64,000 nt of DNA. It comes from Hyphomicrobiales bacterium (GTDB taxonomy: Bacteria > Pseudomonadota > Alphaproteobacteria > Rhizobiales > Ancalomicrobiaceae). Positions 9,401 through 18,034 of the stretch are shown here, in pieces. The notes under the pieces were generated by a model. The model was not told the origin of the DNA and made no database searches. It saw nothing but the letters and a program-made list of their open reading frames with translations. The DNA lies in contig JAJTBO010000011.1 in the NCBI GenBank assembly GCA_021286855.1, positions 1-64,000 of the forward strand. The letters run 5' to 3'. The position numbers and the translations under genes were made by a program. Each line of letters begins with the position of its first letter. Positions within the stretch are counted from its first letter, which is position 1.

Positions 9401-10124
9401 ACTCTATCAGCACATGCTGGAAGAGGCGGTCGCGGCGCTGAAGTCGGGCGACGAGGCGATGCCGGAGGAGAAGTGGTCGCCGTCGATCACCGTCGGCACG
9501 CCGGTGCTGATCCCGGAGGATTACGTCGGCGATCTGGCGCTGCGCCTCGGCCTCTACAAGCGCCTGTCCGATCTCGCGACGCTGGAAGAGATCGACGCCT
9601 TCGGGGCGGAATTGATCGACCGTTTCGGCCCGTTGCCGATCGAGGTCGAGCACCTCCTCAAGATCGTCTACGTCAAGGCGCTGTGCCGCCGGGCCAACGT
9701 CGAGAAGATCGAGGCGGGTCCGAAGGGCGTCGTCATCGCCTTCCGCGACGGCTCCTTCGCCAATCCGGCGGGGCTGGTGCGTTGGATCGGCGAACAGGGC
9801 TCGCTCGCCAAGATCCGCCCCGATCAGAAGATCGTGCTGATCCGCGATTGGGAAGATCCGATCGATCGGCTCAAGGGTTCTGCGGTGATCCTCACCCAAC
9901 TCGTGAAGATCGCCGAGCGCCAGGACGACGGTCCGATCACGCTCTCGGCCGGGATGATCGAGGGCCAGGAGGTCAAGAAACTGCGGCTCGAGCCGACCCC
10001 GCCGCCTCCTCCGCCGCCGCAGAAGAAGCTCGGCCGCTATCCGAGCCTCGACAGTCTGAAGAACCGCGGCAAGCCGAAATGGCCGAGCGGTGGCGGATCG
10101 AGCGGTGGCGGCCGCTGGCGCTGA
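6417..10124 (+). CDS. mfd: Transcription-repair coupling factor Mfd
   Basis: A 1235-residue Mfd, slightly longer than the usual 1150 because of a Pro-rich and Gly-rich C-terminal tail. The N-terminal UvrB-like domain (PLPSWDCRPYD region) binds UvrA. The CarD/RID-type region near residues 500-560 (GDLVVHVDHGIGRFTGL) contacts RNA polymerase. The RecG-like translocase has Walker A GDVGFGKT near residue 650 and the DEEQ box near 750, with the RGRVGRS motif VI near 920. It displaces stalled RNA polymerase and recruits UvrABC. It is monocistronic, followed by a hairpin. Confidence 0.97.
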   Translation: MSEGLPLKPFAGLFKYRTHVTLTRVPDGAEGLVIGDLARDAGARDGRASLLVVCSDGVRMQRLEAALAFFAPDVHVLALPSWDCRPYDRVSPNPVVVARRMTTLSHLASPRERKKPIVVLTTVNAATQRLPARATVAKETFAAQAGGRADMAKLVEWLEANGFERTSTVRDTGEYATRGGILDLFAPGSETPVRLDFFGDELEQIRRFDPETQRTTGQLKRLEWVPMSEVTLTPNVVSRFRRNYLAAFGAATRDDALYQAISDGRRYAGLEHWLPLFHETLETIFDYCEGARIVLETHVEDALKERLADVRDHYAARREALDDLAPGTVPYKPLEPKLLHMSEEEWANRLADSVTTRLTPFALPDDRLDVVDCDGRQGRSFAAERAATDVNVFDAAIAHLGELRAARKVILAAWSDGALDRLKQVLEDHGLGRTKRIETYPEAALLEKGEIGLAVLGLEQGFEIEDLAIVGEQDILGDRLIRAKKRKPKGSDFLTEVAGLAEGDLVVHVDHGIGRFTGLKTIQAAGAPHDCLELVYQGGDKLYLPVENIELLTRYGSDESDAQLDRLGGVAWGQRKARMKKRIREIADQLIKTAAARLLRTAPRYTAPEGLYDEFRARFPYEETDDQLTSIDATFDDLASGRPMDRLVCGDVGFGKTEVALRAAFAVAASGRQVAVVVPTTLLARQHFRTFADRFKGLPIRVAQASRLVSTKDMAAVRKELAEGVLDVVVGTHALLAKGIAFKDLGLLIIDEEQHFGVKHKERLKELKADVHVLTLSATPIPRTLQLALTGVRELSIIATPPVDRMAVRTFVSPFDALVVRDALMREHYRGGQSFYVCPRLSDLAERREFLEKVVPEVKVCVAHGQMPASELEDVMNAFYEGKYDVLLSTTIVESGLDIPTANTLIVHRADMFGLAQLYQLRGRVGRSKVRAYALFTTPAEKKLTTQAEKRLKVLQSLDNLGAGFQLASHDLDLRGAGNLIGEEQSGHIKEVGYELYQHMLEEAVAALKSGDEAMPEEKWSPSITVGTPVLIPEDYVGDLALRLGLYKRLSDLATLEEIDAFGAELIDRFGPLPIEVEHLLKIVYVKALCRRANVEKIEAGPKGVVIAFRDGSFANPAGLVRWIGEQGSLAKIRPDQKIVLIRDWEDPIDRLKGSAVILTQLVKIAERQDDGPITLSAGMIEGQEVKKLRLEPTPPPPPPPQKKLGRYPSLDSLKNRGKPKWPSGGGSSGGGRWR

Positions 10125-10157
10125 TCCTCTCCCCTACGGCGACCGTGCGCGCCCTTC

Positions 10158-10180
10158 CCTTCTCCCCTTGCGGGAGAAGG
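10158..10180. terminator. Perfect 9-bp hairpin between convergent mfd and methyltransferase gene
   Basis: Arms CCTTCTCCC (10158-10166) and GGGAGAAGG (10172-10180) flank a 5-base loop. There is no long T run on either strand. The arms resemble small dispersed hairpins commonly found between convergent genes in rhizobia-like genomes, so it may be a repeat element acting as a bidirectional terminator. Confidence 0.55.
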
Positions 10181-10244
10181 AAGATGGGGGGCCCGGCCTT
10201 AGCAGGACCCGCGCTTCCCGCTGTCCGGCTCAGGGACGTCCGGC

Positions 10245-10865
10245 TCAGGCCGGCCTGCGCCCGATGAAGTCGATCAGCGCCGAAATCCCCTTGTGGCCGT
10301 GGCCCTCGTCGACTTCGGTGTCGTGCTCCGAGATCTCGACGCCGTCGAAGTCGCCGAAGGCGGTTTCGAGCAGGTCGCGGGTGTACATGTTCTCGACCAC
10401 TTTCGGCCCGCCGGTGCCGTAGGCGATCTGTTCCGGGCGGTAGCCGGTCAGGATCAGCAGGCCGCCCGGCTTCAGCGCCTTGCGGATGCCGGCGAAGATC
10501 GTGTCGCGATCCTGCGGTCCGGCGAACTGGAAGAAGATCGCCGCCACGACGTCGAAGGCCGCCTCCGGCCAATTCCAATGGATGATGTCGACGGTCTCGG
10601 TCGCCATCGACACGCCACGCGCTTCGGCGAGCGCCCGCGCCTTCGCCTGCGCGTTCGGCGAAAAGTCGACCGACAGCACGTCGAGCCCGCATTCGGCCAG
10701 GAACACGCCGTTGCGCCCCTCGCCGTCGGCGATCGCCAGCGCCTTGCCGCCGGTCTCCGGCAGACGGTCCTCGCAGGACGCGAGGAAGGCGTTGGGTTCG
10801 GTGCCGAAGACGTAGTCGGGATGCGCGAAGCGGGTGTTCCAATGGTGGAATGCGTCGTTGCTCAT
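10245..10865 (-). CDS. Class I SAM-dependent methyltransferase (TehB/thiopurine-methyltransferase-like)
   Basis: A 206-residue small methyltransferase. It begins MSNDAFHHWNTRFAHPDYVFGTEPN, an opening typical of the tellurite/thiopurine-type methyltransferases. The SAM motif is ALAIADGEGRNGVFLAE near residues 42-58, then DVLSVDFSPNA. The AAIFFQF segment is motif-IV-like. The substrate is unknown; these enzymes often methylate sulfur, selenium or tellurium compounds, but that is family knowledge only. It is a single gene, convergent with mfd. Confidence 0.8.
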   Translation of the reverse strand: MSNDAFHHWNTRFAHPDYVFGTEPNAFLASCEDRLPETGGKALAIADGEGRNGVFLAECGLDVLSVDFSPNAQAKARALAEARGVSMATETVDIIHWNWPEAAFDVVAAIFFQFAGPQDRDTIFAGIRKALKPGGLLILTGYRPEQIAYGTGGPKVVENMYTRDLLETAFGDFDGVEISEHDTEVDEGHGHKGISALIDFIGRRPA

Positions 10866-10988
10866 CGCCCTCTCCGCTCTCGGAAAATCACGTATCCCCT
10901 CATAGACGAAGAGACCCCGGCCGCGAAGTCGGGATCTCGAGGTTCACACGCGAAGGTGTGGGGCGTGAGGGCGATCGGCCGCGGGGGG

Positions 10989-12248
10989 TCAGTCGTCGTC
11001 CTTCGTGACGAGATGTTCGGCGAGGATTTCGACGATGCTCTCGAGGCCGCCGGTCCACTTGGTCGCGGCCTTGGCCTCGTCCATGGTCAGCCGGCAGTTG
11101 GCGCAGGAGGAGACGAGCGTGTCGACGCCGGTCGCCGCGACCTGTTCCGTCTTGATCTTGAAGACCTTGTAGCGGATCGGCGCGGAGCGGGCGATCGCCT
11201 GGACGCCGCCTCCGCCGCCGCAACACCAGTTCGAATTGGCGGTCGGCGTCATTTCGCGGAAGTCGGTGGCGAGCCCTTCCATCAGATAGCGGGCGTCGGC
11301 GGTCGCGCCGCCGCGCCGCGAGATCTGGCAGGGATCGTGATAGGTGAAGGGCTTCGAATAGGGCTTGAACTCGAACTTGCCCTCGCGCTTCAGCTTGGCG
11401 AGATATTCGGTGATGTGGAACACCTCGAAGGGCAGCGGCCGGCCGATGACGTTCGCCGCCTGCCAGCGCATCACGCCGTAGGCGTGGCCGCATTCGGGGA
11501 TGATCACCGCCTTGACGCCGAGCTCTTCGGCCGCGTCGACGATGCGCATGGTCATCGTCTTGGCGATGTCGGTCTTGCCGGTGAGGTAGCCGAAGTTGGT
11601 GGCCTCGTAGCCCTTCTTGGAGAAGGTCCAGTTGACGCCGGCGTGATTGAGCAGCTTCGCCATCGAGACGATGCTGTCGGGGTACTTCATCATCTCGATC
11701 GACGAGACGGTGAGCAGGACGTCCGCCCCCTTCTTGTCGAGCGGCAGGTCGATCTCGTTGTCGTCGGCGAGCCATTCGAGGCGATCCTCGAGCTTCTCCG
11801 GCGACAGGCCGAGGGGCGATCCGCGGTCACGGCTGTTTTCGGCCGCCGCGAACAGGTCCTCCGGCCCGACGCCCGCCGCCGCCATCGCCGCGCGGGTCGC
11901 GCCGGTGATCGAGGCGATGTCGATGCCCATCGGGCAGACGAGCGTGCAGCGCCCGCACATGTTGCAGGTGTCGAAGATCAGCTCCTCCCATTCCTTCAGA
12001 TCCTTCTCGGTGATCTTCGGCGCGAGGCCGAGCATCCCGAGGAAGCCGGTGCGGGCCTTGTGGGCCTTGGCGATCGGCAGGATCTTCCAGGCGGGCGTGT
12101 ATTTCGGGTCCTTGGTCGCCTGATAGAAGTGGCAGGCCTCGGCGCAGAGGCCGCATTTCACGCAAGCCTCGGCCCAGGAGGCGAGCGGACGCCCGATCGC
12201 GGCGAGGAACTTGTCCGCGGCGGCCTGGACGTTGATCTGATCGGTCAT
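10989..12248 (-). CDS. isp2: Isp2: HdrD-like iron-sulfur electron-transfer subunit of the hydrogenase
   Basis: A 419-residue cytosolic protein. Two ferredoxin-type [4Fe-4S] motifs are visible: Cys 29/32/35/39 (CVKCGLCAEAC) and Cys 95/98/101/105 (CNMCGRCTLVC). The C-terminal half carries CCG-type heterodisulfide-reductase cysteines (YHDPCQ, WCCGGGGG, SSCANC). This HdrC+HdrB architecture equals HdrD and the Isp2 subunit of Isp-type [NiFe] hydrogenases. It presumably takes electrons from the hydrogenase through Isp1, or delivers them. It is the last gene of the hydrogenase operon, 20 bases after the large-subunit stop. Confidence 0.9.
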   Translation of the reverse strand: MTDQINVQAAADKFLAAIGRPLASWAEACVKCGLCAEACHFYQATKDPKYTPAWKILPIAKAHKARTGFLGMLGLAPKITEKDLKEWEELIFDTCNMCGRCTLVCPMGIDIASITGATRAAMAAAGVGPEDLFAAAENSRDRGSPLGLSPEKLEDRLEWLADDNEIDLPLDKKGADVLLTVSSIEMMKYPDSIVSMAKLLNHAGVNWTFSKKGYEATNFGYLTGKTDIAKTMTMRIVDAAEELGVKAVIIPECGHAYGVMRWQAANVIGRPLPFEVFHITEYLAKLKREGKFEFKPYSKPFTYHDPCQISRRGGATADARYLMEGLATDFREMTPTANSNWCCGGGGGVQAIARSAPIRYKVFKIKTEQVAATGVDTLVSSCANCRLTMDEAKAATKWTGGLESIVEILAEHLVTKDDD

Positions 12249-12267
12249 GACGAACGTCTCCTCGGGC

Positions 12268-14013
<1,746 letters not shown>

Positions 14014-14103
14014 GGATCGCGCTCCGGTTCAGGCTCCCGGCGCAGCTCTCTGGCGCGCTCGGGTGGGAAGGTGGATCGGGCGGAGACCGCCCGAGACGGG
14101 GGA

Positions 14104-14757
14104 TCAGACGCCGCGTCGGGCGAGGAAGGCGCCGGTGGTCGCCCGCGACAGGAAGACCAGGACGGCGTGGAAGAGCTTGCCGAAGGGCAGCCAGATCAGC
14201 AGCACGGCAACCGACAGGATGTGGATCGCCAGCAGCGTCTCGTAGCGCGCGCCGACATGGCCGACTGCGGCGAGGCCGGTGACGACCGGGGCCATGGTGA
14301 CGAGCCAGCTGACGTAGTCGTCGGCCGTCGAGATGAACCGCTGCACCGGGCTGGTCAGTCGCTTGATCAGCGCCGCCGTGAGGGAGAGCGCGGTGATCGC
14401 GCCGACGGCGTAGATCACGCCCGACGGCAGCGCCGGCCAGGACAGTCCGGTCAGGTTCTTGACGAAGAGAATGTGCGGCCGGAAGCCGAACACCACGATG
14501 GCCAGGCCGACGTGGAACACCCAGCCGTTGAAGAAGGCGAAGCGCTCGGCGAAGGCGAAGGTCGGATGCGGCACCATTCGGCGGGCGATCTCGCGGACGC
14601 CGGCCATGAAGGGACCGGGCGTCCCGAGCCGCGGCACGGTCCGATCGACCGGCTTGCCGAGGAAGACGATGGCGAGAAGCCGCCACAGCACGCCGAACAC
14701 CAGGACGGCCATCGCGACGTTGATCGCCGGGCCACGGGCGAAATCGAGCAGGTCCAT
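14104..14757 (-). CDS. isp1: Isp1: cytochrome b-type membrane subunit of the hydrogenase
   Basis: A 217-residue integral membrane protein with about five hydrophobic segments. It resembles the NarI/cytochrome b-like fold of Isp1, DsrM and HdrE. Candidate haem-b histidines occur in FNGWVFHVGLAIVVFGFRPH and LLAIHILSVAVLLIWLPFGKLFH. It should pass electrons from the periplasmic hydrogenase small subunit to Isp2 or quinones. The start MDLLDFARG lies just after the small-subunit stop; the longer open frame upstream is the shadow of the small subunit. Product assignment relies on the gene neighbourhood as well as topology. Confidence 0.88.
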   Translation of the reverse strand: MDLLDFARGPAINVAMAVLVFGVLWRLLAIVFLGKPVDRTVPRLGTPGPFMAGVREIARRMVPHPTFAFAERFAFFNGWVFHVGLAIVVFGFRPHILFVKNLTGLSWPALPSGVIYAVGAITALSLTAALIKRLTSPVQRFISTADDYVSWLVTMAPVVTGLAAVGHVGARYETLLAIHILSVAVLLIWLPFGKLFHAVLVFLSRATTGAFLARRGV

Positions 14758-14762
14758 GATCC

Positions 14763-15818
14763 TCACCCCTTGTTCAGCGACGACTTGCGATGACGGGCGA
14801 CGGCCGCGGCCGCGACGCCGGCGACCGCGCCGGCGATCGCCGCGCCGCCGATCAGCTTGGCGGTCGGGCCGACCGAGCCGGAGAGCGGCACGTAGAAGCC
14901 GCCCTTGTCCCAGAAGTCGGGCTCGGAACAACCCAGGCACCCGTGTCCCGACTGGATCGGGAAGGACGTGCCGCCGTTCCACTTGGTGGTGGCGCAGGCG
15001 TTGTAGGTGACCGGGCCCTTGCAGCCGACCTCGTAGAGGCACCAGCCGGCGCGCGCGCCCTCGTCGTCGAACGACTTGGCGAACTGGCCGCGCTCGTAGA
15101 ACGGCCGGCGGTAGCAGCGGTCGTGGATGTTGTCGCCGAAGAAGGCCTTCGGGCGGCCGAGATGATCGAGCTCGGGCACTTTGCCGAAGGCGAGCAGATA
15201 GGCGATCGTGCCGGTCATCGCTTCCGGGATCGGCGGACAGCCGGGAATATTGATGATCGGCTTGTCCTTGATGATGTCGGAGACCGAGACCGCGCCGGTC
15301 GGATTGGGATTGGCCTTGGGGATGCCGCCGTAGGCCGCGCAGGTGCCGATCGAGATGATCGCGAAGGCGTCCTTGCAGGTCTCTTCGAGCATCGCGAGGT
15401 TGGTCTCGCCGGCCGAAGTCGAGTAGATGCCGCCGTCCTTCAGCGGGATCGCGCCGTCGACGGCGACGATGTACTTGCCCTTGTTGGCGGCCATCGCCTC
15501 CTTGCGGGCATGCTCGATCGCCTCGCCGGAGACCGCCATCAGCGTGTGATGATAGTCGAGCGAGATGAAGTCGAAGATCAGATCCTCGAGGGTCGGCCCA
15601 TAGGAGCGCGTGATCGCCTCGGTGCAGCCGGTGCATTCCTGGAAGGAGAGCCAGATCACCGACTGGCGGCGGGCCTTGGCGAGCTCGGCCGCCATCGCCC
15701 GCGACGCCGCCGGCGTCATCGCCATCAGCGAGCCCAGCCACGAGGCGTATTTGAGGAAGGCGCGGCGGGAGACGCCGAAGTCCGCCAGTCGATCGCCCAG
15801 AGTTGCGAAGTCAGCCAC
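14763..15818 (-). CDS. hynS: [NiFe] hydrogenase small subunit, Tat-exported, C-terminal membrane anchor
   Basis: A protein of about 351 residues. It has a twin-arginine leader (GVSRRAFLKYASWLG) followed by the small-subunit Cys motif ECTGCTEA and later cluster cysteines (GTCAAYGG, PGCPP, RCYRR, CLYEVGCKGP, GCLGCSEP). A hydrophobic Ala/Val-rich segment near the C-terminus is the membrane anchor. I prefer a GTG start at 15818 because AGGAGG lies nine bases before it; an in-frame ATG at 15842 would put that ribosome site inside the gene. The GTG start overlaps the HupH-like stop by eight bases. Confidence 0.95.
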   Translation of the reverse strand: MADFATLGDRLADFGVSRRAFLKYASWLGSLMAMTPAASRAMAAELAKARRQSVIWLSFQECTGCTEAITRSYGPTLEDLIFDFISLDYHHTLMAVSGEAIEHARKEAMAANKGKYIVAVDGAIPLKDGGIYSTSAGETNLAMLEETCKDAFAIISIGTCAAYGGIPKANPNPTGAVSVSDIIKDKPIINIPGCPPIPEAMTGTIAYLLAFGKVPELDHLGRPKAFFGDNIHDRCYRRPFYERGQFAKSFDDEGARAGWCLYEVGCKGPVTYNACATTKWNGGTSFPIQSGHGCLGCSEPDFWDKGGFYVPLSGSVGPTAKLIGGAAIAGAVAGVAAAAVARHRKSSLNKG

Positions 15819-16236
15819 GGGATGGGTCCTCCTCGTCGGCAAGGGGAGCGGGTCGGGCCGCGACCTCGGCCAGAGCCTTGGCGGCGCGGGCGACGTCGTC
15901 GGGATGGGACATCAGGATTTCCGGAAGGCGGGTGACCGCGATCTCCTCGACCGCGACCGTGTCGTCGAGCCCGAAGTGGCGGATCCACCAGACGCCGGCG
16001 AAGCGCGTCTCGCGCACCTCCGAGCGGCCGGCGACGTCGAGGTCGCAGCGGACCTCGCCCTCGCCCAGCGTTTCGGCGAGATGGGCAAGGTCGCCGGGGC
16101 CGAGCGGCAGGCTCTTCAGATCGATCGTCGTCTCTTCGTCCGCTTCTGCGAGACGGGCGAGCGCCGTCGCGATCTCGGCGAGGACGGCGTCGGCGAGACG
16201 CGGCGTCGGCCCGCAGACGGTTTCGTGATGGCTCAT
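15811..16236 (-). CDS. hupH: HupH/HyaF-like hydrogenase expression protein (single-domain)
   Basis: A 141-residue protein matching the C-terminal domain of HupH/HyaF, with the strand-rich segment TRFAGVWWIRHFG, then VEEIAVTRLPEIL. Full HupH is about 280 residues, so this is a one-domain version. HupH-type proteins assist in maturation of the small subunit. The start codon overlaps the stop of the protease gene by four bases, which fits translational coupling. The role is inferred from family and operon position. Confidence 0.7.
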   Translation of the reverse strand: MSHHETVCGPTPRLADAVLAEIATALARLAEADEETTIDLKSLPLGPGDLAHLAETLGEGEVRCDLDVAGRSEVRETRFAGVWWIRHFGLDDTVAVEEIAVTRLPEILMSHPDDVARAAKALAEVAARPAPLADEEDPSRG

Positions 16237-16745
16237 GCGCGGCCTCCCCAGCGTTCGACGACTTCCGCCACGCGAGCCCGCGCCTCGGCGATCGCTCCGG
16301 CGACTTGCGTCTGCGGCTCGGCGCCCAGCGTCACGTCGCCCGCCTGGATGGCGACCAGCGCCCGGCGTTCCGGCTTGGCGTCGATCAACTCGGCGGTCAG
16401 GATCAGATCGGAGACGGCGATCTCGTGCGGCGTCGAGCGCTTGACGCGCAGGAGCGCGTCCATCGCGTCGCCTTCGAAGAGGCGCACCTCGCCGAGTTCG
16501 CCGCCGAAGTCGGCCGCGTCGACGAGCACGACGCCGCTGCGATTTTCGATCAACGGCAGGAGCGCGAGACCGATGGTGCCGCCGTCGTGGTAGACGACCG
16601 GCGTGCCCTCGCCCCTCCCCTCGCCGCGGGCCGCGGCGGCTTCGGCCAGCTCGCGCACGACGAGCACACCGACGCCGTCGTCGGTGAGCAGCGTGTTGCC
16701 GACACCGAGCACGACGATTTCGCAGGAGGAAGAGAGCGCGGTCAT
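16233..16745 (-). CDS. hupD: Hydrogenase maturation protease (HupD/HyaD/HynD family)
   Basis: A protein of about 170 residues that clips the C-terminal extension of the nickel-loaded large subunit. The N-terminal pattern VVLGVGNTLLTDDGVGV holds the nickel-sensing acidic residue of the family, and VLVDAADFGG holds the second Asp. The start is placed at MTALSSSCEI; an ATG five codons upstream is possible but would fall at the predicted transcription start. It is the first gene of the hydrogenase operon, an unusual leading position, directly downstream of an FNR-type box. Confidence 0.88.
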   Translation of the reverse strand: MTALSSSCEIVVLGVGNTLLTDDGVGVLVVRELAEAAAARGEGRGEGTPVVYHDGGTIGLALLPLIENRSGVVLVDAADFGGELGEVRLFEGDAMDALLRVKRSTPHEIAVSDLILTAELIDAKPERRALVAIQAGDVTLGAEPQTQVAGAIAEARARVAEVVERWGGRA

Positions 16746-16770
16746 GAGGTCACCGATCACATGCGTACTT

Positions 16771-16786
16771 TATGAAATTCTAATTC
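16771..16786. promoter_or_regulatory. Putative operator of the shared sulfur/hydrogen motif, upstream of the hydrogenase operon
   Basis: The sequence TATGAAATTCTAATTC closely matches the site at 17927-17942 and the general pattern TnTGATATTTCnAAT found at other lip, dsr and hydrogenase promoters in this window. It sits between the FNR box and the first start codon, over the likely -10/-35 region, which suits a repressor. Confidence 0.5.
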
Positions 16787-16796
16787 GTACGTCGCT

Positions 16797-16810
16797 TTGA
16801 TCAGGATCAA
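16797..16810. promoter_or_regulatory. FNR/FixK/ANR-type box upstream of the hydrogenase operon
   Basis: TTGATCAGGATCAA is a perfect match to the TTGAT-N4-ATCAA consensus of the FNR/CRP family. Its centre lies 58 bases before the chosen protease start. Placing the box at -41.5 predicts a transcription start near 16762. This implies activation at low oxygen. Confidence 0.7.
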
Positions 16811-16829
16811 GAGAAACCCCGTCTTCGAC

Positions 16830-16847
16830 GAATTTCTCGAGAAATTC
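16830..16847. promoter_or_regulatory. 18-bp perfect palindrome upstream of the hydrogenase FNR box
   Basis: GAATTTCTC at 16830-16838 is followed directly by its reverse complement. It lies 19 bases upstream of the FNR box and contains no loop, which is more like a protein-binding site than a terminator. Confidence 0.4.
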
Positions 16848-16908
16848 CATATACTTACATGTCTCGTAGAAGTTACCGGCGCTATCCTCGTCGGCGTGCG
16901 CGATCTCG

Positions 16909-16934
16909 CGCGGCCCCGCTTTGCCGGGGCCGCG
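16909..16934 (-). terminator. GC-rich hairpin after lbpA
   Basis: Arms CGCGGCCCCG and CGGGGCCGCG (10 bp, perfect) flank a 6-base loop, about 35 bases downstream of the lbpA stop. No T run follows on the minus strand, so it may be a 3'-end stabiliser or a weak terminator that separates lbpA from the hydrogenase operon. Confidence 0.5.
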
Positions 16935-16969
16935 TGTCACGCCGTCGCGGCGTCGTCGCGAGGCGTCGA

Positions 16970-17413
16970 TCAGCCGGCGCAGCCGGCGAAACCGTCCGCC
17001 GCCATCTTGGCTTCGTATTTGTCGGAGACGGCCGATCCCGGCGTCAGCGTCGGCTTGACGTCGGCCCAGCCTTCCGGCTCGAGCTCGATCATCCAACCCT
17101 TCACGTAAGGATCTTCGTTGGCGAGCGTCGGGGTGGCGACCAGGGCCTCGTTGACCGCCGCGACATTGCCGCCGACCGCGGATTTGGCCGGGCCGACCCA
17201 CTTGCCGCTCTCCACCGTCGCGCAGGACTTGCCGGCGGCGATCGGCTTGCCGGCCTTCTTGGGCGTGAAGGCGACCAGCTTGCCGGCCAGCGCCACCGCG
17301 ACCTGGGTCATGCCGATCTGCACCTTGCCGCCGTCGAGCTCCCGGTACCAGGTGTGGCTGTCGACGTCGTAGAGGAGATCGTCGGGAAGATTGCATCCAC
17401 GCACCACGGGCAT
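16970..17413 (-). CDS. lbpA: Lipoate-binding protein LbpA (GcvH-like, sHdr-associated)
   Basis: A 147-residue GcvH-fold protein. The lipoyl-accepting lysine is Lys71 in ESGKWVGP, and the N-terminal half (HTWYRELDGGKVQIGMTQVA) follows the GcvH pattern. LbpA proteins differ from true GcvH and act in sHdr sulfur oxidation, carrying sulfur intermediates on bound lipoate. The neighbours lipS1, lipT, lipS2 and sLpl(AB) support this over the glycine cleavage system, of which no other gene is present. The C-terminus carries a Cys (FAGCAG). A shared-motif operator lies upstream of the gene at 17474-17489. Confidence 0.9.
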   Translation of the reverse strand: MPVVRGCNLPDDLLYDVDSHTWYRELDGGKVQIGMTQVAVALAGKLVAFTPKKAGKPIAAGKSCATVESGKWVGPAKSAVGGNVAAVNEALVATPTLANEDPYVKGWMIELEPEGWADVKPTLTPGSAVSDKYEAKMAADGFAGCAG

Positions 17414-17473
17414 CGGTCGGGTTCCTCTCCTTCGAGGGATGACACGAGACCGATCGGCGACGCCGTCGGCCTT

Positions 17474-17489
17474 TACTGAAATATCAATA
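17474..17489 (-). promoter_or_regulatory. Shared TTGATATTTCA motif upstream of lbpA
   Basis: On the minus strand the site reads TATTGATATTTCAGTA. It overlaps the last codons of the upstream DsrE-family gene and lies 60 bases before the lbpA start, so lbpA may have its own regulated promoter. Confidence 0.45.
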
Positions 17490-17864
17490 GGTCAGGACGC
17501 GCAGGTCGTCGTCTTCCATGATCTTTTCGAGCATGTAGGCGGCGCCGACCACGCCGGAGCATTCTGGAATGAGGTCTTCGGCGGTCATGTCGAAGAGATC
17601 GAGATTCGGCGAGCAGGACTTGAAGGTGACGCCGGCGTCGTGGGCGTCCTTGATGAAGTCGTAGACGGTCTTCGGGCTGCCGGGCTTGACCACCAGCTTC
17701 TCCGCCTCGCCCTTCTTGAGAAGGATGCCGGAGGTGGCGGTCATGATCACCTCCACCTCGTAATCCATCGCCGCGGCGACGGTCGCCTGGAAGAGCGGCG
17801 CGCCGAGCTCCTGGCCGTTGCGCGGGTCGGTGTTCGACATGACGATCAAGAGTTTCGTGGCCAC
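17484..17864 (-). CDS. DsrE-family sulfur-transfer protein
   Basis: A 126-residue protein of the DsrE/F-like fold (MATKLLIVMSNTDPRNGQELGAPLFQA at the N-terminus). Candidate active cysteines are Cys84 (SCSPNL) and Cys102 (PECSG). Such proteins carry or release persulfide sulfur in the cytoplasm. It is clearly different from the two 166-residue DsrE proteins elsewhere in the window. It sits 70 bases upstream of lbpA in the same direction and is preceded by an inverted-repeat operator, so it likely heads a two-gene unit with lbpA. Confidence 0.8.
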   Translation of the reverse strand: MATKLLIVMSNTDPRNGQELGAPLFQATVAAAMDYEVEVIMTATSGILLKKGEAEKLVVKPGSPKTVYDFIKDAHDAGVTFKSCSPNLDLFDMTAEDLIPECSGVVGAAYMLEKIMEDDDLRVLTY

Positions 17865-17922
17865 GTGACGTCTCCCCTAGAGGTTTCCGCGCGCGGTCCC
17901 GCGGACCCGGCGGCTGGCGGCT

Positions 17923-17942
17923 ACATTATGATATTCTAATGT
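17923..17942. promoter_or_regulatory. Inverted-repeat operator upstream of the DsrE-lbpA unit
   Basis: Perfect arms ACATTA and TAATGT are separated by 8 bases (TGATATTC). The site is 58 bases before the start of the DsrE-family gene and matches the site upstream of the hydrogenase operon. Confidence 0.6.
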
Positions 17943-18034
17943 TACGTCGGGATTCGGACCCGGTCGTCCGTTGTTTTCCCTCTGCGACAACCGGCGCGAC
18001 CGGTCACTTACTTTCCACCTGATGGCGCAGGCGC

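Noticed and set aside
6009-9899. 1296-codon open frame on the minus strand opposite mfd
   Set aside because: It is a GC-rich antisense shadow. Its translation is Arg/Asp/Leu-rich without domains, while the plus strand encodes a complete Mfd.
15819-15842. ATG start for the hydrogenase small subunit
   Set aside because: The ribosome site AGGAGG would then be within the coding part. The GTG eight codons later has it at the correct distance.
16970-17413. Glycine cleavage H protein as the identity of lbpA
   Set aside because: No gcvT or gcvP is near, and lipS1, lipT, lipS2 and sLpl(AB) form the typical LbpA context.
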